Shown here one piece after another: positions 52,500-61,196 of a stretch of 64,000 bases of DNA. The position numbers were made by a program, and so were the translations under genes. Positions within the stretch are counted from its first letter, which is position 1. The number at the start of each line of letters is the position of its first letter. The stretch comes from Nocardioides sp. Root190. GTDB lineage: Bacteria; Actinomycetota; Actinomycetes; Propionibacteriales; Nocardioidaceae. The stretch lies in the NCBI RefSeq assembly GCF_001428565.1, contig NZ_LMIA01000001.1:209612-273611 (forward strand), read 5' to 3'. The notes under the pieces are model-generated. The model worked only from the letters and a program-made list of their open reading frames with translations, had not been told where the DNA came from and did not search any database.

Positions 52500-53792
52500 G
52501 TGCCCGGATCGCAGGCGGCCGTCGCCGCGTCCTTCGCTCGCGAGCGCTGGCTCCTCCCCCGTCGGTACGACGCCCTGCGAGCCAGGGCGCTCGATCGCTT
52601 CCTGCGCGAAGAGCTCCCCCACGCGGCCTTCTACGCACCCTTCGCCGGCCGACCGCTGCACGAGCTGCCGATCGTCGACAAGCGCACCGTGCTCGCCGAC
52701 TTCGCGTCGTTCAACCGGTTCGGCATCACCCTGGAGGCAGCCCTCGAGGTGGCGGAGGCGGCCGAGCGCTCCCGCGACTTCACCGACCAGCTGCCGGGCG
52801 GCGTCACCGTCGGGCTGTCGTCGGGCACGACCGGCACCCGCGGTGTCTTCCTCGTCTCCGAGTCGGAGAGCCGGCTGTGGGCAGGCATCCTGCTCGGCCA
52901 GCTCGTCTCCCCCGTCTCCCTGCGGGTGATGGCGCGGCGACCGCTGCGGGTTGCCCTCTTCCTGCGCGCCAACAGCAACCTCTACGAGACCCTCGACAGC
53001 AACCGGGTCGCCTTCAGCTGGCACGACCTCACCCAGCCGGTCGGTGACCACCTCGCCGCGCTGGCCGGGACCGACGTCCTCGTCGCCCCCGCGAGCGTCC
53101 TGCGAAGGATCGCCGACCTCGACGAGCGCGAGCGTCGCGCGATCAGGCCGCTGCAGGTCATCTCCGTCGCGGAGACCCTCGACCCCGAGGACGAGACCGT
53201 GATCGCCGCGGCCTTCGGCCGTCGGGTGGAGCAGATCTACCAGGCCACCGAGGGCCTGCTCGCCGTGAGCTGCCCGGCCGGGCGGCTGCACCTCAACGAG
53301 GGACACGTCCACGTCGAGCCCGAGTGGATCGACCACCGCCGCTTCCACCCGATCGTCACCGACGTCAACCGCACCACGCAGTTCGTCGTGCGGCACCGTC
53401 TCGACGACGTCCTCCTCGCCGCCCCCGGACCGTGCCCGTGCGCGCGCCCCGGCCGCAGCATCGCCGCCGTGCTCGGCCGTGCCGACGACGTCCTGCACCT
53501 GCGCGCATCCGCGAGCAGCGGGAGCGATGACCTCGTCCCCGTCTACCCGGACGTGCTGCGCCACACCGTGGCCCTGGCGGGCGACCTCGGCGACTACCGG
53601 ATCGAGCAGCACGGCGAGGAGTGGCACCTCGCCGTCACCAGCGCGACGCCGGTGACCGCACTCGCCCGGGTCAGTGTCGAGACCGCCCGGCTCGCCGAGC
53701 GGCTGCGTGCGCTGCCGCCGGTCGTCGTCCCCATGCCGTGGCCGACCGAGGCCCCGGACGCCAAGCGCCGCAGGATCAGGAGAGTGTCGTGA
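52500..53792 (+). CDS. Adenylate-forming ligase (coenzyme F390 synthetase/PaaK-like)
   Basis: The 430-residue protein is of the phenylacetate-CoA ligase/F390-synthetase-related group, with P-loop GLSSGTTGTRGVFLVSE and QIYQATEGLLA as the adenylation motif. It lacks the usual acyl-CoA synthetase C-terminal lysine domain in obvious form. It would adenylate an acid, perhaps for transfer to the condensing enzyme's product. Start two bases after the hydrolase stop. Confidence 0.8.
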   Translation: MPGSQAAVAASFARERWLLPRRYDALRARALDRFLREELPHAAFYAPFAGRPLHELPIVDKRTVLADFASFNRFGITLEAALEVAEAAERSRDFTDQLPGGVTVGLSSGTTGTRGVFLVSESESRLWAGILLGQLVSPVSLRVMARRPLRVALFLRANSNLYETLDSNRVAFSWHDLTQPVGDHLAALAGTDVLVAPASVLRRIADLDERERRAIRPLQVISVAETLDPEDETVIAAAFGRRVEQIYQATEGLLAVSCPAGRLHLNEGHVHVEPEWIDHRRFHPIVTDVNRTTQFVVRHRLDDVLLAAPGPCPCARPGRSIAAVLGRADDVLHLRASASSGSDDLVPVYPDVLRHTVALAGDLGDYRIEQHGEEWHLAVTSATPVTALARVSVETARLAERLRALPPVVVPMPWPTEAPDAKRRRIRRVS

Positions 53793-54790
53793 CCGAACGC
53801 CAGAAGATCCTGGTGACCGGGGCATCCGGCTTCGTCGGAGGCCGGTTGGTCGAGCTCGCGCGGGAGGCCGGCCACGAGGTGTTCGGTCTGGGGCGGCGAC
53901 CAGTCGCACAGACCCCCTTCGCCGCCACCGACCACGCCAGCGACTACGCCAGCGTCGACCTCGGCCGGGTCGACCCGGCTGACCTGCCCACGCTTCCCTG
54001 GCAGCCCGACGCCGTCATCCACTGCGCAGCCCGCGCGACGCCGTACGCCCCTCGCAAGGCCTACGAGAGGGACAACGTCGCCGCGACCGCGACCGTGCTC
54101 GCGTGGTGTGCCGCGCTCGGCTCGCCGCGGCTGGTGCACGTGTCCTCCAGCTCGGTGCTCTACCGCGACGGCGACCAGTTCGACCTCACCGAGGACTCGC
54201 CCGTCGGACCGGCCTTCGCCAACGACTACGCCCGCACCAAGGCCGCGTCCGAGGACCTCGTGCGGGAGTACGCCGGCAGCTGGACCATCGCCCGCCCCCG
54301 GGCCGTGTTCGGGCCCGGCGACACGGTGCTGTTCCCGCGGATCATCGCGGCCGCCGAGGCCGGTCGGGTGCCGCGCCTCACCGGCCGCACCGAGCCCGCC
54401 GTCGGCGACCTGATCTACGTCGACAACCTCGCCCACTACCTGCTGGACCTGGCCGCCCGGCCGGAGCTCGGCGGCGTCTACCACCTGACCAACGCCGAGC
54501 CCGTCGAGATCCAGGCGCTGCTGCTGGAGGTCATCGACCGCCTCGGCCTCGAACCACCGAGCCGGGACGTCAGCCTCACCACCGCGATGCGCGCAGCGAC
54601 CGTGCTGGAGCGGGTCTGGCGGATCCTTCACCTGCCGGGCGAACCGCCCATCACGCCGTACGGCGTCGGCGTGCTCAGCTGGTCGAAGACGTTCGTGCCG
54701 GACCGGATGCTGCGCGACCTCGGCACGCCGAAGGTCAGCGTCGCCGAGGGCGTCGAGGCGTTCGTGGCCTGGCAGAAGCCACGCCTGTGA
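53789..54790 (+). CDS. NAD(P)-dependent epimerase/3-beta-HSD-like reductase (OleD-like)
   Basis: The 333-residue extended SDR has TGASGFVGGRL (residues 10-20) and the catalytic pair in NDYARTKAASE. It is close to OleD/3-beta-hydroxysteroid dehydrogenase types that reduce beta-keto groups. GTG at 53789 follows AGGAG and overlaps the ligase stop (GTGA). It would reduce the keto product of the condensing enzyme. Confidence 0.85.
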   Translation: MTERQKILVTGASGFVGGRLVELAREAGHEVFGLGRRPVAQTPFAATDHASDYASVDLGRVDPADLPTLPWQPDAVIHCAARATPYAPRKAYERDNVAATATVLAWCAALGSPRLVHVSSSSVLYRDGDQFDLTEDSPVGPAFANDYARTKAASEDLVREYAGSWTIARPRAVFGPGDTVLFPRIIAAAEAGRVPRLTGRTEPAVGDLIYVDNLAHYLLDLAARPELGGVYHLTNAEPVEIQALLLEVIDRLGLEPPSRDVSLTTAMRAATVLERVWRILHLPGEPPITPYGVGVLSWSKTFVPDRMLRDLGTPKVSVAEGVEAFVAWQKPRL

Positions 54791-55941
54791 GCCGGCGACT
54801 CACCAACGCAGCAGCGGTCGGCTACCTCGCCCTCCAGTCGGGCAAGGCCGTCGCGACGCTGAGGGCGGCCTCGCGTGCGCCGGCCGCCGTCGAGCCGTCC
54901 GGGGCTGCGATCGCCGACGTCGTGGTCGTGCAGCCGATCCTGTCGGGCGACCCCGGCCTCGAGGAGGCCCTGCGCGACAACCTGCTGGCGCTCGCCGGTG
55001 CCCGGTTCTGCTGGCTGGTCGACGAGGACGACCCGGAGGCGCAGCGGGTGGTCGGCCTGCTGGCCGAGCAGCTGGCCCGGTCCGGCGACACCGGCACCCG
55101 CCTCGACGTGGTGGTCTGCGCGCCGGCGCCCGACGGGGTGAACCCCAAGCTCGCCAAGCTGCAGCCTGCGCTGGATGCTGCCGGCGACGACGAGGTCTTC
55201 CTCGTCCTCGACGACGACACCCGGTTGCCCCGCACCAGCCTGGGCGCACTGCTCGGCGGTCTCGACCGGGCCACGCTCGTCACTGGCCTGCCCGGCTATC
55301 TGCCCGGTCGCACGGTCTGGGCACGCCTCGTCGAGCAGTTCGTCGACAACAACGCCGCGATGACCTACCTGCCGATGGCACCGGTGACGATCAACGGGAT
55401 GACCTGGGCGATGCGGGTCGCCGACCTCCGCGCGATCGGCGGCTTCACGCCGATCCTCCGCAATCTCACCGACGACCTCGCCGTCGCCGGTGCGGTGCTG
55501 GGCAGCGGCGGCACGATCTGCCAGACCGCGTCACCGCAGTGGATCACCACGTCGGTGGAGGATGCAGGCCACTACGTCCGGCTGATGCACCGATGGATGC
55601 TGTTCGCCAACCTGCTGCTCCGGCGCCAGCCGATCACGAGCGTCGCCCAGATCAGCGTCCTGCACGGCACCCACCCGAACCTGTTGTGGGCCGTCGTCCT
55701 CGGCTCGATCCGCGAGCGCCGTACGGCGCCACTGCTCGCCGTCCTGACCGGTCGGGCACTGCTGCTGCGCCACCTGCAGCGACGCATCCACGGACGCACG
55801 CTGCATCGGCCCGCCCTGTCGCTGGTCTCCGAGCTGGTGCAGCCCGTCCACCTCGGCCACGGTGCCGTCCAGCGCACGATCCGCTGGCGCACCCGCACCT
55901 ACCGGGTCCGCTCCGACGACGACTTCTCGCTGGTGCGATGA
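54787..55941 (+). CDS. Ceramide-glucosyltransferase-like glycosyltransferase (GT2/GT21)
   Basis: The 384-residue protein has a nucleotide-sugar domain with VLDDDTRLP and a later GGFTPILRNLTDDLAVAG (D-x-D-type and Q/RxxRW-like region) and hydrophobic segments near the C-terminus. It resembles ceramide glucosyltransferase and HpnI-type enzymes that glycosylate membrane lipids. GTGA overlap with the reductase. It would glycosylate a long-chain hydroxy product. Confidence 0.8.
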   Translation: MSRRLTNAAAVGYLALQSGKAVATLRAASRAPAAVEPSGAAIADVVVVQPILSGDPGLEEALRDNLLALAGARFCWLVDEDDPEAQRVVGLLAEQLARSGDTGTRLDVVVCAPAPDGVNPKLAKLQPALDAAGDDEVFLVLDDDTRLPRTSLGALLGGLDRATLVTGLPGYLPGRTVWARLVEQFVDNNAAMTYLPMAPVTINGMTWAMRVADLRAIGGFTPILRNLTDDLAVAGAVLGSGGTICQTASPQWITTSVEDAGHYVRLMHRWMLFANLLLRRQPITSVAQISVLHGTHPNLLWAVVLGSIRERRTAPLLAVLTGRALLLRHLQRRIHGRTLHRPALSLVSELVQPVHLGHGAVQRTIRWRTRTYRVRSDDDFSLVR

Positions 55942-56498
55942 CGGCGCTCCAGGTCCTGCACCTGACCGGCCAGAGCGATCCGCGCAGGTGTGCCCTCTCC
56001 CCGGTCCAGCACGCCTTCCTCGACGACCTGCCCGTCCCGGAGAACGCGAAGGTCCGGCTGAACTTCCCGTACGACGCCACTTCCGCGCCGTACCGCCACA
56101 CCCCGCTCTGGCTGGCCAGCCTCCGCCACGCCCTGCTCTTCCTCCGGGTCCGGCTGCTGCGGCGGCCCTGGGCACGGCGCCACCGACCCGCGGTCGAGGT
56201 GCAGCTGCGGGCAGCGGACCGGACCCTGGTCCTGGCGGGCAGCATCGGGCTCGACCTGCTCGGTCGCCTCGACCTGCCGAGCGACCTCCTCGATCGGCTG
56301 ACCGTCGTCGCGTACGGCGCCGTGGCCGCCCGTGCGCCGCACTGCCGCACGGTCCGCGTCGCGAGCCGCAACGACCACCTCGCCCGATGGTGGCGCCACG
56401 ACGTGGAGGTCTCCGCCACCCACCTCGACTACCTCGCGTCCCCCGAGCTCGCCGGGCTGTGCCGCGCCCTGCTGGCGGACCTCCAGGGCGCCCGATGA
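55938..56498 (+). CDS. Protein of unknown function in the glycolipid cluster
   Basis: The 186-residue protein has no recognised domain. It has a basic stretch with many arginines (about 65-90) and a conserved-looking C-terminal part DHLARWWRHDVEVSATHLDYLASPELAGLC, with a helical tail. It overlaps its neighbours on both sides (ATGA), so it is probably an essential part of the pathway. It might be an acyl-binding or hydrolase-like partner. Confidence 0.6.
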   Translation: MTALQVLHLTGQSDPRRCALSPVQHAFLDDLPVPENAKVRLNFPYDATSAPYRHTPLWLASLRHALLFLRVRLLRRPWARRHRPAVEVQLRAADRTLVLAGSIGLDLLGRLDLPSDLLDRLTVVAYGAVAARAPHCRTVRVASRNDHLARWWRHDVEVSATHLDYLASPELAGLCRALLADLQGAR

Positions 56499-57757
56499 AG
56501 CGGGTCGACCTCGTCACGCCTCCCATGGCCGGGCACCTGCATCCCGTGCTCGGCATCGCCCGGCGGCTCGCCGTTGAGCCCGACCTCGAGGTCCGGGTGA
56601 TCAGCACTTCCGGCGCCCTGGCCGCGACCCGCGCCTGCGGGCTGACGGGCGTGGCCCTGCTGGACGGCGCCGACGAGACCATCGAGACGGTGGTCAACCC
56701 GCCGTACCGGATCGGCAGCAACCCCCGGAAGCTGTTCCGGCAGTTCCGCGCAGCCATCGGCCTGCAGCAGGACTTCCAGGCCGAGCTGCTCGACCTCTGG
56801 CGGACGCAGCCGCCGGACCTGGTGATCGCGGACTTCACGATGGCGGCCGTCGGTCCCGCCGCCGTCGCGATCGGGGCGCCCTGGTGGACCTCCCACCCTT
56901 CGCCGTGCGCGATCGAGGGACGCAGCGGCCCGCCCGCCTATCTCGGTGGCTGGCGTCCGGGAACCACACCCCTGGGGCGCGCCCGGGACCGGGCCGGACG
57001 TCGGGTCGTGCGCACCTTCAAGGGATTCGCGCCCCGCCTCGCGGGCGTGCGTCTGGCCGACGTCGGGATCGACCGGATCCACCGCCCCGACGGTTCCGAG
57101 GAGATCTACTCCGCCGACCGGACCTTCGCCCTGACCCCCGAGGCCGTCGAGTACGACCGCGACCTACCGGCCGGCGTCCGGTACGTCGGCCCCGTGCTCC
57201 TCACCCCACCCGGCGATGCCCCCTCCCCCGACCTCGATCCGGAGCGGCGCCACGTCCTGGTGACGGCGGGGACCCACCTGCCCTGGCACAAGGCCGCGCT
57301 CGTCGAGTGCGTCACGAAGGCCTCTGCCGACCTGCCCGGTGTGACCCTCCACGTCAGCCTCGGTGGCGCCCACCCATCACTCGAGCGTGGGGTCGGCGAG
57401 CTTCCCCCCGGCGTCGTCGTGCACGACTTCATCGACTACGAGCGCGACCTGCCCCGCTTCGACGCGGTCGTCCACCACGGCGGCGCCGGAGTGCTCGGCC
57501 ACACCCTCGCGGCGGGCCTGCCGGCCGTGGTGTGGCCGGTCGACTACGACCAGTTCGACCACGCGGTCCGCCTGGTCGATGCGGGCGTCGCCGTACCCCT
57601 CCGACGGCCGGGTGACCTGGCCGCCCGGATCAGGCAGGTGCTGGACGAGCCGTCGTACGCCGCCGCAGCCCGCCGGGTCGCCGCCGACATCGCCCGCCGC
57701 CCGGCCGTGGAGACGATCGCGGACGAGGTACGAGCACGCCTGTTCCCCGCACCGTGA
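56495..57757 (+). CDS. GT1-family (UDP-glycosyltransferase-like) glycosyltransferase
   Basis: The 420-residue protein has the GT-B fold with TPPMAGHLHPVLGIA at the start and the C-terminal nucleotide-sugar motif HHGGAGVLGHTLAAGLPAVVWPVDYDQFDHA, typical of macrolide/sterol-type transferases. It adds a sugar to a hydrophobic acceptor. With the previous GT it would give a di- or branched glycoside. Ends the coupled cluster. Confidence 0.87.
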   Translation: MKRVDLVTPPMAGHLHPVLGIARRLAVEPDLEVRVISTSGALAATRACGLTGVALLDGADETIETVVNPPYRIGSNPRKLFRQFRAAIGLQQDFQAELLDLWRTQPPDLVIADFTMAAVGPAAVAIGAPWWTSHPSPCAIEGRSGPPAYLGGWRPGTTPLGRARDRAGRRVVRTFKGFAPRLAGVRLADVGIDRIHRPDGSEEIYSADRTFALTPEAVEYDRDLPAGVRYVGPVLLTPPGDAPSPDLDPERRHVLVTAGTHLPWHKAALVECVTKASADLPGVTLHVSLGGAHPSLERGVGELPPGVVVHDFIDYERDLPRFDAVVHHGGAGVLGHTLAAGLPAVVWPVDYDQFDHAVRLVDAGVAVPLRRPGDLAARIRQVLDEPSYAAAARRVAADIARRPAVETIADEVRARLFPAP

Positions 57758-57816
57758 CCGACCCCAGGTTGTGGGATTCGGCCACGGAAGACCTCACCAC
57801 AGGAGAAGATGCGCGC

Positions 57817-59205
57817 ATGGACATGGGGCTTCCGACGAACGAGCGCGCCACTTTGGATGCGCTCATCGCGGCAGCCGCGCCGGACCCGGTCCCCGCGCGG
57901 CAGGCGCTTGACCTGCTCAAGGCACTGGGTGAGCCGGATGCGGCCGTGCTGGGGCGTCTCGCCTACCACGCCCTGACCGGGGTGGCTCCCGGCGACGGCG
58001 AGCCCGAGGCACCCGCTGCGGTCGCCCCCGGGTTCCCGCCGTTCGCGGCCGAGGTGCTGATGCGGGCCATCTGCGGTCCGGACCACCGTCGTCCGACCTC
58101 GCAGGCGCTGATCATCGTGCTCGACACCGTGCCCGCCGCGTCGTGGCCCACCGCCCGTCAGGCGCCGCTCGCCGAGCCGGTCGTCGCGCCGGTCGAGACC
58201 GAGCCTGTCGTGGGGCCTGCCGTCTCGGAGGTCGAGCCCGTCGCGTCCGAGGTCGAGCCCGAGGTCGTGCCCGACCCGGAGGTCGAGGAGCCGACCCCCG
58301 AGCCCCTCGCCGAGCCGGAGCCGGCGACACCGACACCCCCGACGAAGTCGACCGCGAGCTCCCGGGCAGCGATGAATGACGAGTTCCGCAGCCTGCTCAC
58401 CCCGTCCCGGACCATCCCCCGCTTCGACCCGCTGAGCGACCCGCTCACCGACCCCTGGGTGCCCGACGCCGAGGACGACCTGGTCCTCGAGCCGCTCAAC
58501 CTCGCCCGGATCAGTCCCTCGTCGGCTCCCGCGCCGATCGAGGAGCCCGTCGCCGACGAAGCTGACGCCGAAGAGACCGTGGTGGACGAGCCCGTCGCCG
58601 AGGAACCGGTCGTCGAGGAACCGGTCGTCGAGGAACCGGTTGCCACCACCGCGATCGAGCTGCCCCCCGTCACGCAGCAGTCCGTGCCGGCCGAGCCCGA
58701 GGCAGAAGTTGAGCCGGAAGTTGAGGCCGAGGCTGAGCCCGAGGCTGAGCCCGAGGAGGCGCCGGTCGAACAGGCTCCGCGCGGGATGCATGACGAGTTC
58801 CGCAACTTCGCCTCCCCCGGCCACGACGTCCCGCGCTTCGAGACCCTCGAGGGCCGGGCCCCCGAGGACGACCGGGAGGCCCGCTCCGACCGGGAGCCGA
58901 AGCGGACCAAGGAACCGAGAGCGGCCAAGCAGCCCAAGCCGACCAAGGAGCCCAAGCCCGCCAAGGAGCCCAAGGCGGCGAAGGAGGCCAAGGCGCCCCG
59001 CGAGCGGCACACCGTGGCCAACGACGCCTCGGCCGACGACCGGCACCAGACGATGCTGCTGGTCGCGTTGATCCTGGTGCTGATCGTGCTGGGCGTGGTC
59101 TATGCCGCCTCACGCAGCTCCGACGACACCAGCGACACCGATGGGTCCGGCACCCCTCAGGGAGCCAGCCGCTCGATCGTCCAGCCGGAGTCCGCCTCCG
59201 CGTAG
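57817..59205 (+). CDS. Tail-anchored acidic repeat protein with kinase-like remnant
   Basis: The 462-residue protein has three parts. Residues about 1-95 resemble a degenerate Ser/Thr kinase C-lobe end (LGRLAYHALTG, PPF, RRPTSQAL) without a catalytic loop. A long glutamate/proline/valine-rich region (about 110-380) has VEEPV repeats and a lysine-rich KEPKPAK stretch. A C-terminal helix (about 415-435) anchors it in the membrane. ATG at 57817 follows AGGAG; the upstream GTG at 57754 has no ribosome site. It overlaps pdxH by 49 bases. Function unknown. Confidence 0.6.
   Translation: MDMGLPTNERATLDALIAAAAPDPVPARQALDLLKALGEPDAAVLGRLAYHALTGVAPGDGEPEAPAAVAPGFPPFAAEVLMRAICGPDHRRPTSQALIIVLDTVPAASWPTARQAPLAEPVVAPVETEPVVGPAVSEVEPVASEVEPEVVPDPEVEEPTPEPLAEPEPATPTPPTKSTASSRAAMNDEFRSLLTPSRTIPRFDPLSDPLTDPWVPDAEDDLVLEPLNLARISPSSAPAPIEEPVADEADAEETVVDEPVAEEPVVEEPVVEEPVATTAIELPPVTQQSVPAEPEAEVEPEVEAEAEPEAEPEEAPVEQAPRGMHDEFRNFASPGHDVPRFETLEGRAPEDDREARSDREPKRTKEPRAAKQPKPTKEPKPAKEPKAAKEAKAPRERHTVANDASADDRHQTMLLVALILVLIVLGVVYAASRSSDDTSDTDGSGTPQGASRSIVQPESASA
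58600..58640 (+). repeat. 15-base tandem repeat inside the acidic protein gene
   Basis: The unit GAGGAACCGGTCGTC occurs twice in full (58600-58614, 58615-58629) and once in part, encoding repeated EEPVV. Copy number may vary between strains. Confidence 0.7.
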
Positions 59206-59798
59206 CGCAGCCGGTCGTGCAGGCGCCCGCGCCTGCCCTGCCAGAACTCGAAGGACCGCGGTCGTACGACGTACCCGCCCCAGTCCGTCGGCACCGGGAC
59301 GTCACGGCCCTCGAAGCGTTCCTCGACCTCGCGGTAGGCCACCGCGAGCTCGTCACGCCCGGCGACCACCCGCGACTGGCGAGAGGCCCAGGCACCGAGC
59401 TGCGAGCCGCGCGGACGCGAGGCGAAGTAGGCCTCGACGTCGGCCTGGGAAAGGCGTTCGGCGACACCCTCGACCCGGACCTGGCGCTCGAGCGGGTGCC
59501 AGGGGAAGAGCAGTGCGCAGGCGGGTCGGGCAGCGAGCGCCTCGCCCTTGCGTGACTCGGTGTTGGTGAAGAAGCGGAAGCCGTCCGCGGTGACGCCCTT
59601 GAGCAGGACGGTGCGCGCCGACGGCAGTCCGTCGGCATCGACGGTCGCGACGATCATCGCGTTGGGCTCGTGGAGCCCGGCGGCCACGGCGTCCTCGAAC
59701 CACCGGCGCCACTGGATCCACGGATCGGTGGCCGCATCGGCCTCGTCGAGCCCCGTGTCGCCGTACTCCGCCCTCAGCGCGGCCAGGTCGTCTGACAT
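59157..59798 (-). CDS. pdxH: Pyridoxine/pyridoxamine 5'-phosphate oxidase
   Basis: The 213-residue FMN enzyme oxidises pyridoxine/pyridoxamine phosphate to pyridoxal phosphate. Family features are AMIVATVDADGLPSARTVLLKGV, FRFFTNTESRKGEALAARP and the C-terminal signature FEFWQGRRGRLHDRLRY. It is convergent with and overlaps the tail-anchored protein gene. Confidence 0.93.
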   Translation of the reverse strand: MSDDLAALRAEYGDTGLDEADAATDPWIQWRRWFEDAVAAGLHEPNAMIVATVDADGLPSARTVLLKGVTADGFRFFTNTESRKGEALAARPACALLFPWHPLERQVRVEGVAERLSQADVEAYFASRPRGSQLGAWASRQSRVVAGRDELAVAYREVEERFEGRDVPVPTDWGGYVVRPRSFEFWQGRRGRLHDRLRYAEADSGWTIERLAP

Positions 59799-59912
59799 GA
59801 CCCCAACCTAGCCTCGGTCCGGGCCACCGACACGGCGTGGGGCACAATGCCAGTGGCCTGTGGGTCGTCGGTGCGCCGGCCGACCCGCCCGACGCAACGA
59901 AGGAGTCTCCCG

Positions 59913-61016
59913 ATGCCTGAGGTACACCACGGACTGGAAGGCGTCGTCGCCTTCGAGACGCAGATCGCGGAGCCGGACAAGGAGGGCTCGGCGCTGCGCT
60001 ACCGCGGTGTCGACATCGAGGACCTGGCCGGCCGGGTGCCCTTCGAGAACGTCTGGGGCCTGCTCATCGACGGCTCCTTCGCCCCGGGCCTGCCGCCTGC
60101 CGAGGCCTACAACCTGCCCGTGCACACCGGTGACGTGCGGGTCGACGTCCAGGCCGCGATCGCGATGCTCGCACCGGCCTTCGGCTTCGGCCAGACCTAC
60201 GACATCACCGACGAGCAGGCCCGCGAGGACCTCGCCCGCGTCGCGGTGATGGTGCTGTCGTACGCCGGCCAGTCGGCCCGCGGCCTGCACAAGCCGGTCA
60301 TCCCGCAGCGCCTGGTCGACGAGGGCAGGACGCTGGCGGAGAAGTTCCTCATCCGCTGGCGCGGAGAGGCCGACCCGAAGCACGCCCACGCGATCGACGC
60401 CTACTGGTCCTCCGCGGCCGAGCACGGCATGAACGCCTCCACCTTCACCGCCCGCGTCATCACCTCCACCGGCGCTGACGTGGCCGCGGCCTTCTCCGGC
60501 GCCATCGGCGCGATGAGCGGTCCGCTGCACGGCGGCGCGCCGTCCCGTGTCCTCGGCATGATCGAGGACGTCGAGAAGTCCGGCGACGCCCGCGCCTACG
60601 TCAAGAACCTCCTCGACAACGGCGAGCGCCTGATGGGCTTCGGCCACCGCGTCTACCGCGCCGAGGACCCCCGGGCCCGCGTACTGCGCCGCACCGCCAA
60701 GGAGCTCGCGGCCCCGCGCTACGAGGTCGCCGAGGCCCTCGAGCAGGCCGCGCTGGCCGAGCTGCGCGAGCGGCGCCCCGACCGCGTGCTCGAGACGAAC
60801 GTCGAGTTCTGGGCAGCGATCGTCCTGGACTTCGCCGAGGTCCCCGCGCACATGTTCACCTCGATGTTCACCTGTGCCCGCACCGGTGGCTGGTCGGCCC
60901 ACATCCTCGAGCAGAAGACGACCGGTCGCCTGATCCGCCCCTCCGCCGTCTACACCGGACCGGCCACCCGCCCCGCCAGCGACATCGAAGGCTGGAGCGA
61001 CGACTGGGCCAAGTGA
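59913..61016 (+). CDS. gltA: Citrate synthase (type II-like, second copy type)
   Basis: The 367-residue protein is a short actinobacterial citrate synthase (CitA/GltA2 type) that condenses acetyl-CoA with oxaloacetate. It has GPLHGGAPSRVLGM and MGFGHRVYRAEDPRA with the active-site histidines and a final arginine-rich region. 2-Methylcitrate synthase is an alternative for this size class. ATG at 59913 follows AAGGAG. A perfect hairpin ends it. Confidence 0.88.
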   Translation: MPEVHHGLEGVVAFETQIAEPDKEGSALRYRGVDIEDLAGRVPFENVWGLLIDGSFAPGLPPAEAYNLPVHTGDVRVDVQAAIAMLAPAFGFGQTYDITDEQAREDLARVAVMVLSYAGQSARGLHKPVIPQRLVDEGRTLAEKFLIRWRGEADPKHAHAIDAYWSSAAEHGMNASTFTARVITSTGADVAAAFSGAIGAMSGPLHGGAPSRVLGMIEDVEKSGDARAYVKNLLDNGERLMGFGHRVYRAEDPRARVLRRTAKELAAPRYEVAEALEQAALAELRERRPDRVLETNVEFWAAIVLDFAEVPAHMFTSMFTCARTGGWSAHILEQKTTGRLIRPSAVYTGPATRPASDIEGWSDDWAK

Positions 61017-61070
61017 GGCCCGGCCGCGCCCGCACCGCGTGAGCGTGGCACCGGAACAGAGCATCGTCGC

Positions 61071-61108
61071 AACGCCCGCAGTGTCAGCACCCCGACACTG
61101 CGGGCGTT
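61071..61108. terminator. Citrate synthase terminator
   Basis: A perfect 15-base-pair stem (61071-61085 with 61094-61108) with an eight-base loop, about 55 bases after the gene. The T-run is weak (TTCG), as is common in high-GC bacteria. Confidence 0.8.
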
Positions 61109-61196
61109 CGTCGTCCGACGTACCCCTCGCTCGCCGGACACGAGACTCCTCGACAACGCAGCGCAGCACAGCGTCTGCCGGACCCGAGGAGCAATC

